From positions 3,092,001 through 3,156,000 of the forward strand of contig NZ_AP024563.1 of the NCBI RefSeq assembly GCF_018409545.1: a DNA stretch of 64,000 bases, read 5' to 3'. Below, piece by piece: positions 50,943 to 59,825 of this stretch. Each line of letters opens with the position of its first letter. Position 1 is the first letter of the stretch. Origin of the DNA: Allochromatium tepidum (GTDB lineage: Bacteria; Pseudomonadota; Gammaproteobacteria; Chromatiales; Chromatiaceae). Both the position numbers and the translations under genes were made by a program. Under the pieces are notes generated by a model, which did not search any database, was not told the DNA's origin, and saw nothing but the letters and a program-made list of their open reading frames with translations.

Positions 50943-52991
50943 TCATTCCAGAGGTTCGTCGCCGTGTCGGACGAACCTCCGGATCAAGTCCTCCAGCAGT
51001 GCCGGGTTGAGCGGCTTGACGATATGCTCGTCGAGGCCGAACTCCAGACAGCGTTCGCGCTCACTCTCCAGATCCAGGCTGCTCATGCCGACGATGGGGG
51101 TGCGGCGCGCGCCCGAATCCTCCAGGCGGCGCATGGCGCGTGCGACCTCGATCCCGTCGACGTCCGGCAGGTAGAGATCCAGGAACACCAGATCATAGGT
51201 CTCGGAGCGGAACTGCTCGAGGGCCAGTCCACCACTGTTGACGATCAGGGTCTCGTGGCCCCACTCCTGGAGCAGGGTGCTGGCGAGTTTTTGATGCAGC
51301 AAGCCGCTCTCGACCAGCAGGATGCGCAGGCGCCGGCGGTACTCGACCAGCATGTGTCGCGTGAGCAGCGGGCGCGGCTGGGGCGACTCATCGGACATGA
51401 GCAGACGGGTGAGCAGCTCGCGCAATTCGCGCGGCGAGGCCGGCTTGGTGAGGAAGGCGTCGATACCGGCCTCGCGGCAACGCCGGGCGTCGCCGCGCTG
51501 TCCGATCGAGGCCAACATCACGAGCGCTGCCTGCTCGACCGCGAGCTCGTCCCGCAACCGGGTCGCCAACTCGAATCCATCGAGTTCGGGGAGTGTGGAG
51601 TCGAAGACATAGACATCGAACGCCTGCCCCCGCGCCTGATGCGCGCGCGCCAGTTCGAGTGCCTGACGTCCGGTGCTCGCCTCCCGGACCTCGAAGCCCC
51701 AGTGCCTGAACCAATAGGCCAGCGTGCGTCGCGCGACCGCCTGGTCGTCGACGAGGAGCGCGCGTCGTCCGGGCCAGCTCGCCATAGGGCGTGGCGGTGT
51801 CTCACTGAGATCCAGCCGTGGGAGCGGGAGCGTGAAATGCAGGCCGGCAGGCTCCAGGGTGTCGATCCAGACCCGTCCGCCCAGGTGCTCGATCAGACGC
51901 GCACAGGTGGCCAGGGAGCATCCGCCCTCGCCGAAGCCGTGCTCGATCGCCGCACCGACCGCCGTGCTCGGATCGATCAGCCCCTGGAGATCGGTGAGCG
52001 GGAGCCTGAGACCCAGTGCCGAGAACTGGATCCAGTCCAGCGTCGGGTGCTCGGTGTTCAGGCGTCGCGTCTGGAGCCGGAGACCGTCGTCGCGGACGAA
52101 GGCGAGCGCCGCTCTCCAGAGCGTGGTCGACACCTGACGGATTCGGCCCGGATCGCCCTGGCTATGCGTGGGCAGGAGATCGAGTTGTTCGTAGCGGACC
52201 CCGAGTCCCCGGCGCTGGGCTTCGGTCGTGAGTGCCTCGACCAGATCGGCGATCAGCACCGATGGGTTGAAGGGAATCTGCTCGATGGTCATCTGACCGG
52301 TCTCGATGCGCGCGGAATCGAGCAGTTCGTCGATCTGGCCGAGCAGACGGGCGGTCGATGAGCGGATGAGATGGAGATAGTGGCGCTGGGTCTGGTCGAG
52401 CGATGTATGCAGCGTCAGTTCGCTGAGTTCCAGGATATCCTTGACCGGGTTGCGGATCTCGCGGCCGATGTCGGCGAGGCGCTGGTTGCGGGCCAGGTGC
52501 GCCGATTCGATCCGACGTCGGGTCTGGGCGTCGCGACGTGCGCTAAGCACGGATTGCGCCAGGAACAAGGCCGCCAGAGACAGCCCCTGCCGGAGATCCG
52601 GTGTCGGCGCACTGGCCGTCGCCGGAAGCACCAGGATCAGGAGACCGAATCCGGGGAGTCGCGCGGCCAGCACATGGCCCAATTCACCCGTGGTCAGGAT
52701 CGGAAGTCCCTGTGGGTGCTCGGCCAGGGCCGTTTCCAGCGTGCTCGGCGACCAGTCGTCCCAGAAGGCGCCATAGAGCGGGTCGCGTGGGAGTGCCTCG
52801 GGATACAGGCAGACGATGGGTGGCCGGCCGGGCGGGGTGGTGGCCGGAGACTCCAGCACGGCGGCACCGCTCGCGTCGAGCCGGCGGACCAGCTCGGTCA
52901 GGAAACGCTGGAGCAGCGACTCCAGTTCGAGCGAGTCATCGATCGCCCGCGACAACTCGCCGAGCAGCTCGTAGGCATTGGAGGGGGTCAT
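50943..52991 (-). CDS. Degenerate hybrid histidine kinase with two receiver domains
   Basis: The 682-aa protein has an N-terminal GAF-like region (about 1-160), a histidine-kinase-like region (about 170-405) and two receiver domains (about 415-530 and 555-675). The HisKA motif is GREIRNPV, with R in place of the phospho-accepting H of SHEIRTP. The ATPase domain N-box lacks its asparagine. Receiver 1 keeps the DD, D and K residues (LLVDDQ, YVFDSTLPELDG, FLTKP). Receiver 2 reads LLVESG at the acidic pocket. This is probably a scaffold or phosphate sink. Confidence 0.85.
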   Translation of the reverse strand: MTPSNAYELLGELSRAIDDSLELESLLQRFLTELVRRLDASGAAVLESPATTPPGRPPIVCLYPEALPRDPLYGAFWDDWSPSTLETALAEHPQGLPILTTGELGHVLAARLPGFGLLILVLPATASAPTPDLRQGLSLAALFLAQSVLSARRDAQTRRRIESAHLARNQRLADIGREIRNPVKDILELSELTLHTSLDQTQRHYLHLIRSSTARLLGQIDELLDSARIETGQMTIEQIPFNPSVLIADLVEALTTEAQRRGLGVRYEQLDLLPTHSQGDPGRIRQVSTTLWRAALAFVRDDGLRLQTRRLNTEHPTLDWIQFSALGLRLPLTDLQGLIDPSTAVGAAIEHGFGEGGCSLATCARLIEHLGGRVWIDTLEPAGLHFTLPLPRLDLSETPPRPMASWPGRRALLVDDQAVARRTLAYWFRHWGFEVREASTGRQALELARAHQARGQAFDVYVFDSTLPELDGFELATRLRDELAVEQAALVMLASIGQRGDARRCREAGIDAFLTKPASPRELRELLTRLLMSDESPQPRPLLTRHMLVEYRRRLRILLVESGLLHQKLASTLLQEWGHETLIVNSGGLALEQFRSETYDLVFLDLYLPDVDGIEVARAMRRLEDSGARRTPIVGMSSLDLESERERCLEFGLDEHIVKPLNPALLEDLIRRFVRHGDEPLE

Positions 52992-53083
52992 GATCGTCGA
53001 TGGTCCGAGCGGGCGTTGCGCGATGGTTCGGGTGGCGGCGAGGGGCGTCTGGAACGCCCTCCGTCGAGCCTATGCAGCGAATC

Positions 53084-53112
53084 ACTATAATCGAGTCACC
53101 CGGCTTCGTCAT
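53084..53112 (-). promoter_or_regulatory. Candidate sigma-70 promoter for the hybrid kinase
   Basis: On the minus strand, -35 ATGACG (plus 53107-53112) and -10 TATAGT (plus 53084-53089) are separated by 17 bases. They lie about 90 bases upstream of the kinase ATG. Confidence 0.4.
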
Positions 53113-53127
53113 CCCAGGGCGAGAGGG

Positions 53128-53147
53128 GACGGCGATCCCTCGCCGTC
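53128..53147 (-). terminator. Hairpin after the Gld-type operon
   Basis: GACGGCGA-TCCC-TCGCCGTC forms a perfect eight-base stem with a four-base loop, six bases after the stop of the DUF4340 gene on the minus strand. No U tract follows, so termination is uncertain. Confidence 0.4.
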
Positions 53148-53152
53148 GGATC

Positions 53153-54307
53153 TCAGTCGACGTCCGTGTCCATGGCGGACGCGGGGTCCGCTGCTTCTTC
53201 GTCGGTCGCGGGTGGCGCCGGCTCCTCCGAGTGCGTGGACTCAGGTTCGGCGTCGGTCGCCGGCTCGGGGGCCGGTTCGGGCTGGACGAGGAGCTTGGAG
53301 CGCTCCAGATCGACCAATTCCATCAGGTCGTATTTCGAGAGCTTGAAGACTTGGGGACGGTCGGCGCTCCTGAGCACGGAGTCCTCGCTCTCGGCGAGCT
53401 TGGCGATGCGGTAGGTGCGCGATTCGCCCTCGCTGAGTTCGATCTTCAGCTCCAGCACGGAGGCGGCCGGATCTTCGGCCGGCGCGTCCGCCATGGCGAA
53501 GACATCGCGGTAGCTGAGGTTGGCCAGGGTACGCACCAGTTCACGCGCCTTGTCCTGATCCAGCGTTTCGCTCGCGTCGGCTCCGGCCAGACGCCAGTTC
53601 TCGCCGTCCTTCTCCAGCCGCCAGTCGGAGCCTTCGATGGCCGTGATCTTTTCCTGATCGATGCGCAGCTGTCCCTGGTCGAGCCAATCGACGCGCCGGT
53701 TGGAGACATCGGCGATGGCTAGATCCAGTTCGTAGACGGCCGAGTCGTCCGCCGGGCGTCCGAACAGACGCCGGAAACGTGGTGTCTCGCCCAGGATCAG
53801 GGTCGCGATCTGTCCCTGTGCGCCTTCGAGCGTCAGGCGTCGGTTGAAGCCGGTGTCGGCGACCTTGAAGCGTGCGCGCGCTTCGGCGCTGGTGGCCGTG
53901 GGCAGCGGGCGCTTGAGTGCGGCCAGCGTGGTCAGGAGCTGATCGGCTTTGAAGCCGGCGGCGGGGAAATCGCCCAGTTCGCCGACCACCCAGGCGCCGC
54001 CGTCGCGCCGTTCGAGGTGCACCGGATCGGCGCCGTCCGAGCCTTCGATACGGATCGCCGTCACCTGCTCGGGCTTGAAATCGAGCAGGGGCGCTTGCGG
54101 GGCGAAGGCGCGGGTGCTCGGGGCGCTCAGGCTCTGGCCGAGCGCGATCAGCAGTTGCAGCGCTAGCAGACCGGCCAGTCCCATGACCAGGGGTGTGCGC
54201 AGATCCGGACGCCAGCCGAGATCGGCCTTGGGCACCTGAGCCTTGGTGTCGGCGGCGGTCGTTTCGCTCGCTGCCTTCGAGAGGGATGTCGAGTTGGTCG
54301 CTGTCAT
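53153..54307 (-). CDS. DUF4340-domain protein of a Gld-type ABC system
   Basis: The 384-aa protein has an N-terminal transmembrane helix (about 38-58), a DUF4340 domain (about 75-330: AVRIEGSDG-like ITAIRIEGSDGADPVHLERRDGGAWVVGEL) and an acidic, proline-rich tail (335-384). It follows the fused permease/GldG-like gene by three bases and the ATPase gene, an arrangement common in gammaproteobacteria. Its exact role is unknown. Confidence 0.85.
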   Translation of the reverse strand: MTATNSTSLSKAASETTAADTKAQVPKADLGWRPDLRTPLVMGLAGLLALQLLIALGQSLSAPSTRAFAPQAPLLDFKPEQVTAIRIEGSDGADPVHLERRDGGAWVVGELGDFPAAGFKADQLLTTLAALKRPLPTATSAEARARFKVADTGFNRRLTLEGAQGQIATLILGETPRFRRLFGRPADDSAVYELDLAIADVSNRRVDWLDQGQLRIDQEKITAIEGSDWRLEKDGENWRLAGADASETLDQDKARELVRTLANLSYRDVFAMADAPAEDPAASVLELKIELSEGESRTYRIAKLAESEDSVLRSADRPQVFKLSKYDLMELVDLERSKLLVQPEPAPEPATDAEPESTHSEEPAPPATDEEAADPASAMDTDVD

Positions 54308-54310
54308 GGT

Positions 54311-57220
54311 TCACTGACCTCCTTGACCCAGGATGGCGGCATGGTAGCGGGCGCGACGGGCGCGGGCGCGACGATGCAGCGCGTAGACGAGTGCCAGCCC
54401 GCCGAGTGCCAGCAGATAATTGAGCGTCTCCCAGAAGACGCGCGCCTCGCGCCCGATGGGATCGAGCAGACGTCCGAACTGGCCGTGGCCGCGCAGCGAC
54501 AGCAGGCCGCGATCTTCCAGCGACCAGTCGACGGCGTTCTGGACCAGTTCGAGCGGCTTGAGATAGCGGCTCTGGGTGGCTTCGTTGGCGAGACGGATGG
54601 CGGTGTCGCTCAGGAAGCTGGACGAACCGATCAGGATCAGCCGTGCCGACTCGGGCGAGCTGTCGATGACGCTCGAGATCACCGGCGGCTTGGAGGCGTC
54701 CGGATGCTGCGCGTCCTCATCCTCTTTGCTGTCGGCTTCGGACTCGACCTCGTCCCTAGCGAGCAGCGGCGAGGGCTGACCGGCGAAGGGCGAGTCGAAG
54801 CGGCCCTCGACGGCGACCGCCAACAGCTTGCGTCCCCGATCCTCGCCACGCGGGAAGCCGAGCGCGCCATGCGCCTCGAAGTCGGGCTGCATGTTCTCCG
54901 AGTCACTGCTCCAGGCCGCGTCCGAACTCTGGAGCAGGCGCGTGACCCGGCGTCCGGCGTTCTTCGTCGCGTCGAGCGTGATCGGCGATGACCAGTTGAG
55001 CGTGATCTGACCCAGACCGGCGGTGATCGGGCTGTCCTCGGCCAGTCCCTCGCCCCGGATGTCGGGGAAATAAGGATAGTCGAGCGTCCGGATCTCCTGG
55101 ACCGTGAAGCCGCCCAGATTGCGCTGGACCGGGATCGGGAAGGGCGTGTTGCGCGGGTCGAGCACCAGGCTGGATTCGAGCTTCAAACCATGATGCGCGA
55201 GCCAGTCGCCCAAGCCGGTGTCGATCTTGCGCGCGCCGATGGCCCCGCCCGCCAGATCCAGATCGAAGCTGGACGCGGCCAGGATCACGGTTCCGCCCTG
55301 CATCAGGAATTGGTCGATGGCGAAGCGCTGTTTCTCGTCCAGCGACTCGGGACCGACGACCAGCAGCAGATCGGCGTCCTCCGGCGCCTGACCCGAGGTG
55401 AGATCGGTCTCGCGCAGGTTGAAGCTGTCTTGGAGCGTCTGACGCAGCAGGCTGTAGTCGTCGCCCGTCGAGCCGCCCATGCCGAAGGGGTTGGGCTTGG
55501 GGGCGGGCGCGAAGAGTGCCACGGTGCGCAGTACGCCGGGTGCGAAACGCTTGATCGCCGATTCGATCGAACGGTTCAGCCCACTGCGGTCCAGCGATTC
55601 GGGCAGCGGCACCGGGATGCTCCGTGCGCCATCCTCCAGCACCAGATAGAAATAGAAGGGTGTGGGATCGAGCAGACTGACCACCAGCGGCTCGAAGCCA
55701 TACTGCTCCCGGATCTTCTTGGCCAGGGCGCCGTCACCGGCCGCCGGGTCTTGAATCTCGAAGCTGAAACGTCCGTTCGACTTGGAGCGCAACTCGCCCA
55801 GGATGGACTCCAGATCGGTGCGCAAACCCGGAAGCGGCTCGGGCAGCGTGTCCGATGCCGAGACGAACGCCTTGAGCGTCAGCGGCTTGGACAGGTTGGC
55901 GAACAGATCGCCGCCGCCCTGATAGCCCTGGAGCACCTTGCGGATGGTGCGCGTCAGGTCGTACTCGGGATGGCGCAGACGCACGTCGAGATCCGTCTCG
56001 CTGCGGACCTTGACGTCGATCAGATCCCGGAAGCTCAGGGTCTCGTACTGATCGCCGTACTTGATCAGGATGTCGAAATAGGAATTGACCACGGCGGCCT
56101 GATACTTGGTCGCGGTCTGGAAGGCGACCGGCCGGATGCCGTACTGCTCGCCGGCCTCGCGCTCCAGCTCGGGCGACTGCTGAGGATCGACGATCTCCAC
56201 GCGCACCCTGTCGCCGCCGGCGATCTGATATTCCTCCAGCAGGTCGCGCAGTTGCGGCACCAGGGGCGCGAGCAACGGATGGGTCTGGGCGCTGAAATAG
56301 CCCCGGATCAGCAGCGGTTCCTGGAGCTGGGACAGATAGGTTCGGGTCGCCTCGGAGAGACTGTAGAGCCGGCCCTCGGTCAGATCGGCGCGCGCGCCGG
56401 TCACGCCCTGTATCCAGAGATTGGCCGCAATCAGGTTGGCCACCGCCAGCCCCGTGACCAGGGTCCAGCGCCGATGATGGCGCGGGTTGGCTTCCGGCTC
56501 GGCCCAGCGCAGACGTTCGAGGCCGTGGATAGTGAGTGCCAGGAAGACGCCGGTCAGGCTCAGGTAGTAATAGAGATCGCGCACATCGATCACCCCGCGC
56601 GTGATCGACTCGAAGCGCGCGCCGCTGCCGAGCAGCCGCAGGAGTTCACCGCCGCCGTGTCCGACCAGACTGGTGAGCGCCGGCGAGCCGATGACATAGA
56701 AGGCCGCGCTGACCAGGGTCGCGCCGATCAGGGCCACGATCGGATTGTCGGTCCGCGCCGAGACGAAGAGTCCGATGGCGACATAGGCCGAGGCCAGCAG
56801 CAGCGCCGCCAGATAGGCGCCGACGACCGGACCCCAGTCGAGCGGCCCGAGCAGCGAGACCGTGATCGGTAGCGGCAGGGTCAGGGCCAGCGCCACGGCC
56901 ACCAGACCCAGTGCGGCCAGGAACTTGCCGAGCACCAGCCTGGGTGTGGCCACCGGCAGGGTCAGCAGGTTTTCGAGCGTCCCGGCGCGCCGCTCCTCGC
57001 TCCACATCCGCATGGTGAGCGCGGCACAGAGGAAGATCAGCAGGATCGGCATCCACTCGAACAGCGGACGTGCGTCGGCGATGTTGCGGGCGAAGAAGGC
57101 ATCCACCCAGAAGAAGACGAACAGCGACACCGCCAGGAAGGTGCCGATGAAGATATAGGCCACCGGCGAGCCGAAGAAGGCCGCCAGCTCGCGGCGGGCC
57201 ACGCGCGTGATCTCAGCCAT
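54311..57220 (-). CDS. Fused ABC-2 permease/GldG-like protein
   Basis: The 969-aa protein joins an ABC-2 permease (about 1-245, six transmembrane helices, GldF-like, start MAEITRVARRELAAFFGSP) to a GldG-like extracytoplasmic domain (about 265-900: ARADLTEGRLYSLSEATRTYL) and ends with one transmembrane helix (about 935-955). In Bacteroidetes the two parts are separate genes gldF and gldG. It overlaps the ATPase gene by eight bases and is followed by the DUF4340 gene. Confidence 0.88.
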   Translation of the reverse strand: MAEITRVARRELAAFFGSPVAYIFIGTFLAVSLFVFFWVDAFFARNIADARPLFEWMPILLIFLCAALTMRMWSEERRAGTLENLLTLPVATPRLVLGKFLAALGLVAVALALTLPLPITVSLLGPLDWGPVVGAYLAALLLASAYVAIGLFVSARTDNPIVALIGATLVSAAFYVIGSPALTSLVGHGGGELLRLLGSGARFESITRGVIDVRDLYYYLSLTGVFLALTIHGLERLRWAEPEANPRHHRRWTLVTGLAVANLIAANLWIQGVTGARADLTEGRLYSLSEATRTYLSQLQEPLLIRGYFSAQTHPLLAPLVPQLRDLLEEYQIAGGDRVRVEIVDPQQSPELEREAGEQYGIRPVAFQTATKYQAAVVNSYFDILIKYGDQYETLSFRDLIDVKVRSETDLDVRLRHPEYDLTRTIRKVLQGYQGGGDLFANLSKPLTLKAFVSASDTLPEPLPGLRTDLESILGELRSKSNGRFSFEIQDPAAGDGALAKKIREQYGFEPLVVSLLDPTPFYFYLVLEDGARSIPVPLPESLDRSGLNRSIESAIKRFAPGVLRTVALFAPAPKPNPFGMGGSTGDDYSLLRQTLQDSFNLRETDLTSGQAPEDADLLLVVGPESLDEKQRFAIDQFLMQGGTVILAASSFDLDLAGGAIGARKIDTGLGDWLAHHGLKLESSLVLDPRNTPFPIPVQRNLGGFTVQEIRTLDYPYFPDIRGEGLAEDSPITAGLGQITLNWSSPITLDATKNAGRRVTRLLQSSDAAWSSDSENMQPDFEAHGALGFPRGEDRGRKLLAVAVEGRFDSPFAGQPSPLLARDEVESEADSKEDEDAQHPDASKPPVISSVIDSSPESARLILIGSSSFLSDTAIRLANEATQSRYLKPLELVQNAVDWSLEDRGLLSLRGHGQFGRLLDPIGREARVFWETLNYLLALGGLALVYALHRRARARRARYHAAILGQGGQ

Positions 57221-58151
57221 GGGGCGCCTCCATCCGTTCCAGGGTCACGGCGCCGAACAGCGCCTCCAGGTCTTGGCGTTCGGTCTCCAGACCATGCAGC
57301 GACCAGCCGCGCTCGCAGACGGCGCGGGCGACGCCGGGGGCGGCCGATTGAGCGTCGTCGGTCTCCAGGGCGAAGCGCCGACGGGCGCCGTCTTCATCCA
57401 ACAGGGCCGCCGAGCCGATGCCGTCCAGCGCCGAGAGCACCGGCAACGCCTCGTCCGGTTCGCGATCCAGCGTCACCACCAGACGCGGCCGGCGTCCGAT
57501 GGCATCGAGCCGGCTGTCGAGCGCCAGTTGACCGCCGCGCATGATGAGCACCCGCCCGCAGACCGCTTCGACCTCTTGCAGGATGTGGGTCGAGATGATG
57601 AGCGTGGCCTCGCGTGCCAGCTCGCGCACCAGGGCGCGCATGTGCTGGATCTGGGCCGGGTCGAGTCCGTTGGTCGGTTCGTCGAGGATGAGAAAGCGCG
57701 GCTCGTGCAGGATGGCCTGGGCCACACCGACGCGCTGACGGTAGCCGCGCGACAGGGTGCCGATGGCGGCGGTCGCCTTGGCGCCGAGTTCGGTGCGCTC
57801 GACGGCGCGACGGATCGCCGCCGGACGTCGGTCGGGCGACAGCCCCAGCAGCGAGGCCTGATAGTCCAGTGAATCGAGCACCGTCATCTCGGGATAGAGC
57901 GGACAGTTCTCGGGCAGATAGCCGATGCGGCGTTGCGCCTCGCGGCGCTGTTCGGCGATGTCCAGTCCGTCGATCCGGATCGTTCCGGCGCTCGGTTCGA
58001 GATAGCCGGTCAGCATCTTCATGATGGTGGTCTTGCCCGCGCCATTGTGGCCGAGCAGACCCACGATCTCACCCGTGTCGATGCTGAACGAGACGTCCTG
58101 GACCGCCTTGAGTGCGCCATAACGGCGACTGAGGTGGCGAACCTCGATCAT
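57213..58151 (-). CDS. ABC transporter ATP-binding protein (GldA-like)
   Basis: From ATG 58151 (AGGAGA seven bases upstream) the protein is 312 aa. It has Walker A GHNGAGKTT, Walker B FLILDEPTNGLDP and the signature LSRGYRQRVGVAQA, a variant typical of Gld-type ATPases. The C-terminal region (about 220-312) is regulatory. It is the first gene of the three-gene operon and energises the fused permease. Confidence 0.9.
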   Translation of the reverse strand: MIEVRHLSRRYGALKAVQDVSFSIDTGEIVGLLGHNGAGKTTIMKMLTGYLEPSAGTIRIDGLDIAEQRREAQRRIGYLPENCPLYPEMTVLDSLDYQASLLGLSPDRRPAAIRRAVERTELGAKATAAIGTLSRGYRQRVGVAQAILHEPRFLILDEPTNGLDPAQIQHMRALVRELAREATLIISTHILQEVEAVCGRVLIMRGGQLALDSRLDAIGRRPRLVVTLDREPDEALPVLSALDGIGSAALLDEDGARRRFALETDDAQSAAPGVARAVCERGWSLHGLETERQDLEALFGAVTLERMEAPHG

Positions 58152-58440
58152 TGAGTCTCTCCTGTCTCGATTGCTCGCGGTGTCTTGGAGGGCAGGGCGC
58201 AGCGGCCCCATACGGGCGCGGATTTCAACCAAGGCGGTTGAAGCGTGCAAGTGGGCCGTGGTGGCTGGACAGGCGCAGCATCTACGGATCAACAAAAAAG
58301 AAATTACAAATCAATATCTTGCGCCTATCGCTCACAGATGGGATCCAGAGTTAAATTTTGTTTAGCCCTTTGCCTGAGGCGCTTTGCACCCTCATTTATG
58401 TTATAAATTGCGTACGCAATTGATAATCATCGAGGCCATT
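58152..58440. other. Intergenic region, GC-rich to AT-rich transition
   Basis: This 289-base stretch has no supported gene. Its right half (58270-58440) is clearly AT-rich and holds the palindromic operator for the antitoxin gene at 58406-58421. The left half is GC-rich and may contain the promoter for the minus-strand ABC operon. Confidence 0.5.
58406..58421. promoter_or_regulatory. Perfect palindromic operator AATTGCGTACGCAATT
   Basis: A 16-base perfect palindrome lies 19 bases before the antitoxin ATG and overlaps a TATAAA element. Phd/YefM antitoxins bind such palindromes to repress their own genes. Confidence 0.6.
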
Positions 58441-58701
58441 ATGAGTCTTCGAATCGGTATGCGCGAGCTGCGCGAAAAACTGTCCGAGTATCTGGATTCA
58501 TCGATCCCCATCGAGGTGACACGTCACGGCCAGACGATCGGTTTCTACATCCCGGTACCCAAATGCCCGAATCAGTCGGAGCGCGAGGCCATGCTTGAGG
58601 CCGGTCGTCGTATGCGCGAGGAAATGGCCCGACTCGGCATCAGCGAAGAGGAGCTCATGGCGGACTTCCAGCATTGGCGCAAGCACCACGATGCCGCCTA
58701 G
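58441..58701 (+). CDS. Phd/YefM-family antitoxin (orphan)
   Basis: The 86-aa protein shows the antitoxin DNA-binding start IGMRELREKLSEYLDSSIPIEVTRHGQTIGFYIPV, followed by an acidic, helical C-terminus. Such genes usually precede a PIN-domain toxin. Here the next gene on the plus strand is missing: an overlapping ATG at 58685 opens a frame without PIN residues, and the YhdH gene ends 12 bases later on the other strand. It is preceded by a perfect palindrome. Confidence 0.8.
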   Translation: MSLRIGMRELREKLSEYLDSSIPIEVTRHGQTIGFYIPVPKCPNQSEREAMLEAGRRMREEMARLGISEEELMADFQHWRKHHDAA

Positions 58702-58712
58702 TCGCGCACTGC

Positions 58713-59699
58713 TCAGAGTCGGACCAGGATTCGCCCATGCGTCCGGCCGGCGAGCACACGCTCGAACACCTCGGCCAGTCCATCCGGCGCGACGGTTTCG
58801 CTCAGCAGCGCATCCAGGTCCGTCGGTCGCCAGTCGTCGGCCAGATGTTGCCACAGCTCGGTACGCAGCGGGTTGGGGACATCCACCGAGTTGCAGCCGA
58901 GCAGACTTACGCCACGCAGGATGAAGGGCATGACCGTGGTGTGCAGCTCATGCCCGCCCGCCAGCCCGATGGCGGCGATGTTGCCGCCGGGGACCGTGGT
59001 ACGGGTGATCCGGGCCAGCAGTTCGCCGCCGACGTTGTCGATGGCGCCGCCCCATTCGGCCTTCTCCAGCGGTCGGGTCGCGCCGGCCAGGGCCTCGCGG
59101 TCGATGATCCGCGCGGCGCCCAATCCTTTCAGCCAGTCGTGCAGATCCGGCTTGCCCGAGAGCGCTGCGACCTCATAGCCGAGCCGGGCGAGGATGGCCA
59201 CCGCCATGGAGCCGACTCCGCCGCTGGCGCCTGTCACCAGGATCGGTCCCAGCTCGGGGCGCTGACCATTGACCTGCATTCGATGCACGGCCAGCGCGGC
59301 CGTGAATCCCGCTGTGCCCAGGATCATGGCCGCGCGTGCATCGAGTCCCGCCGGCATGGGCACCAGCCAGTCGCCGGGGACACAGAGGTATTCGGCATAG
59401 GCGCCGTCGTGGTCGAAGCTCAATCCCCAGCCGGTGGCGATGACCGCATCCCCGGCCCGATACTTCGGATGTCGGGAGGCCTCGACCTCACCGGCCGCAT
59501 CGATGCCGCCGACCAGCGGAAAGGTCCGCAGAATCTTGCCGCGCCCCGTGCCGGCGAGTGCGTCCTTGTAGTTGACGCTGGAATAGCGGACCCGGATCAA
59601 CACCTCGCCCTCGGTCGGTTCCGGCTTGGGTAGCGGCTCGATGCCGGCGTGATGGCCCTGGGCGTCGTTGTGGATGCGGAAGGCGGAATACAGATGCAT
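58713..59699 (-). CDS. acuI: YhdH/AcuI-type acrylyl-CoA reductase
   Basis: The 328-aa medium-chain dehydrogenase/reductase of the YhdH group has RYSSVNYKDALAGTGRGKI near the start, the NADPH-binding motif TGASGGVGSMAV (about 153-164), and no zinc-binding cysteines. AcuI/YhdH proteins reduce acryloyl-CoA with NADPH. The gene is next to a class I fumarase on the same strand. Confidence 0.85.
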   Translation of the reverse strand: MHLYSAFRIHNDAQGHHAGIEPLPKPEPTEGEVLIRVRYSSVNYKDALAGTGRGKILRTFPLVGGIDAAGEVEASRHPKYRAGDAVIATGWGLSFDHDGAYAEYLCVPGDWLVPMPAGLDARAAMILGTAGFTAALAVHRMQVNGQRPELGPILVTGASGGVGSMAVAILARLGYEVAALSGKPDLHDWLKGLGAARIIDREALAGATRPLEKAEWGGAIDNVGGELLARITRTTVPGGNIAAIGLAGGHELHTTVMPFILRGVSLLGCNSVDVPNPLRTELWQHLADDWRPTDLDALLSETVAPDGLAEVFERVLAGRTHGRILVRL

Positions 59700-59729
59700 G
59701 GGGTATGACCTCGGGATGGTGTTTTTTGG

Positions 59730-59812
59730 AACCGCAAAGACGCGAAGACCGCAAAGCGTTCGAAATCTTCGACGCCCGTGATGGTTCTTGCGTCTCCGTG
59801 TGGTCGGTGTGG
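59730..59812. repeat. Short direct and imperfect inverted repeats
   Basis: ACCGCAAAG occurs twice (59731-59739 and 59748-59756) around ACGCGAAG, and a partly complementary sequence (TTCTTGCGTCTCCGTGTGGT) lies downstream near 59784-59803. This resembles the small intergenic repeats seen in many proteobacteria; no function is implied. Confidence 0.4.
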
Positions 59813-59825
59813 AGACCGACGCGGG

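Noticed and set aside
55190..56872. 560-codon frame antisense to the fused permease/GldG-like gene
   Set aside because: Shadow frame without recognisable domains.
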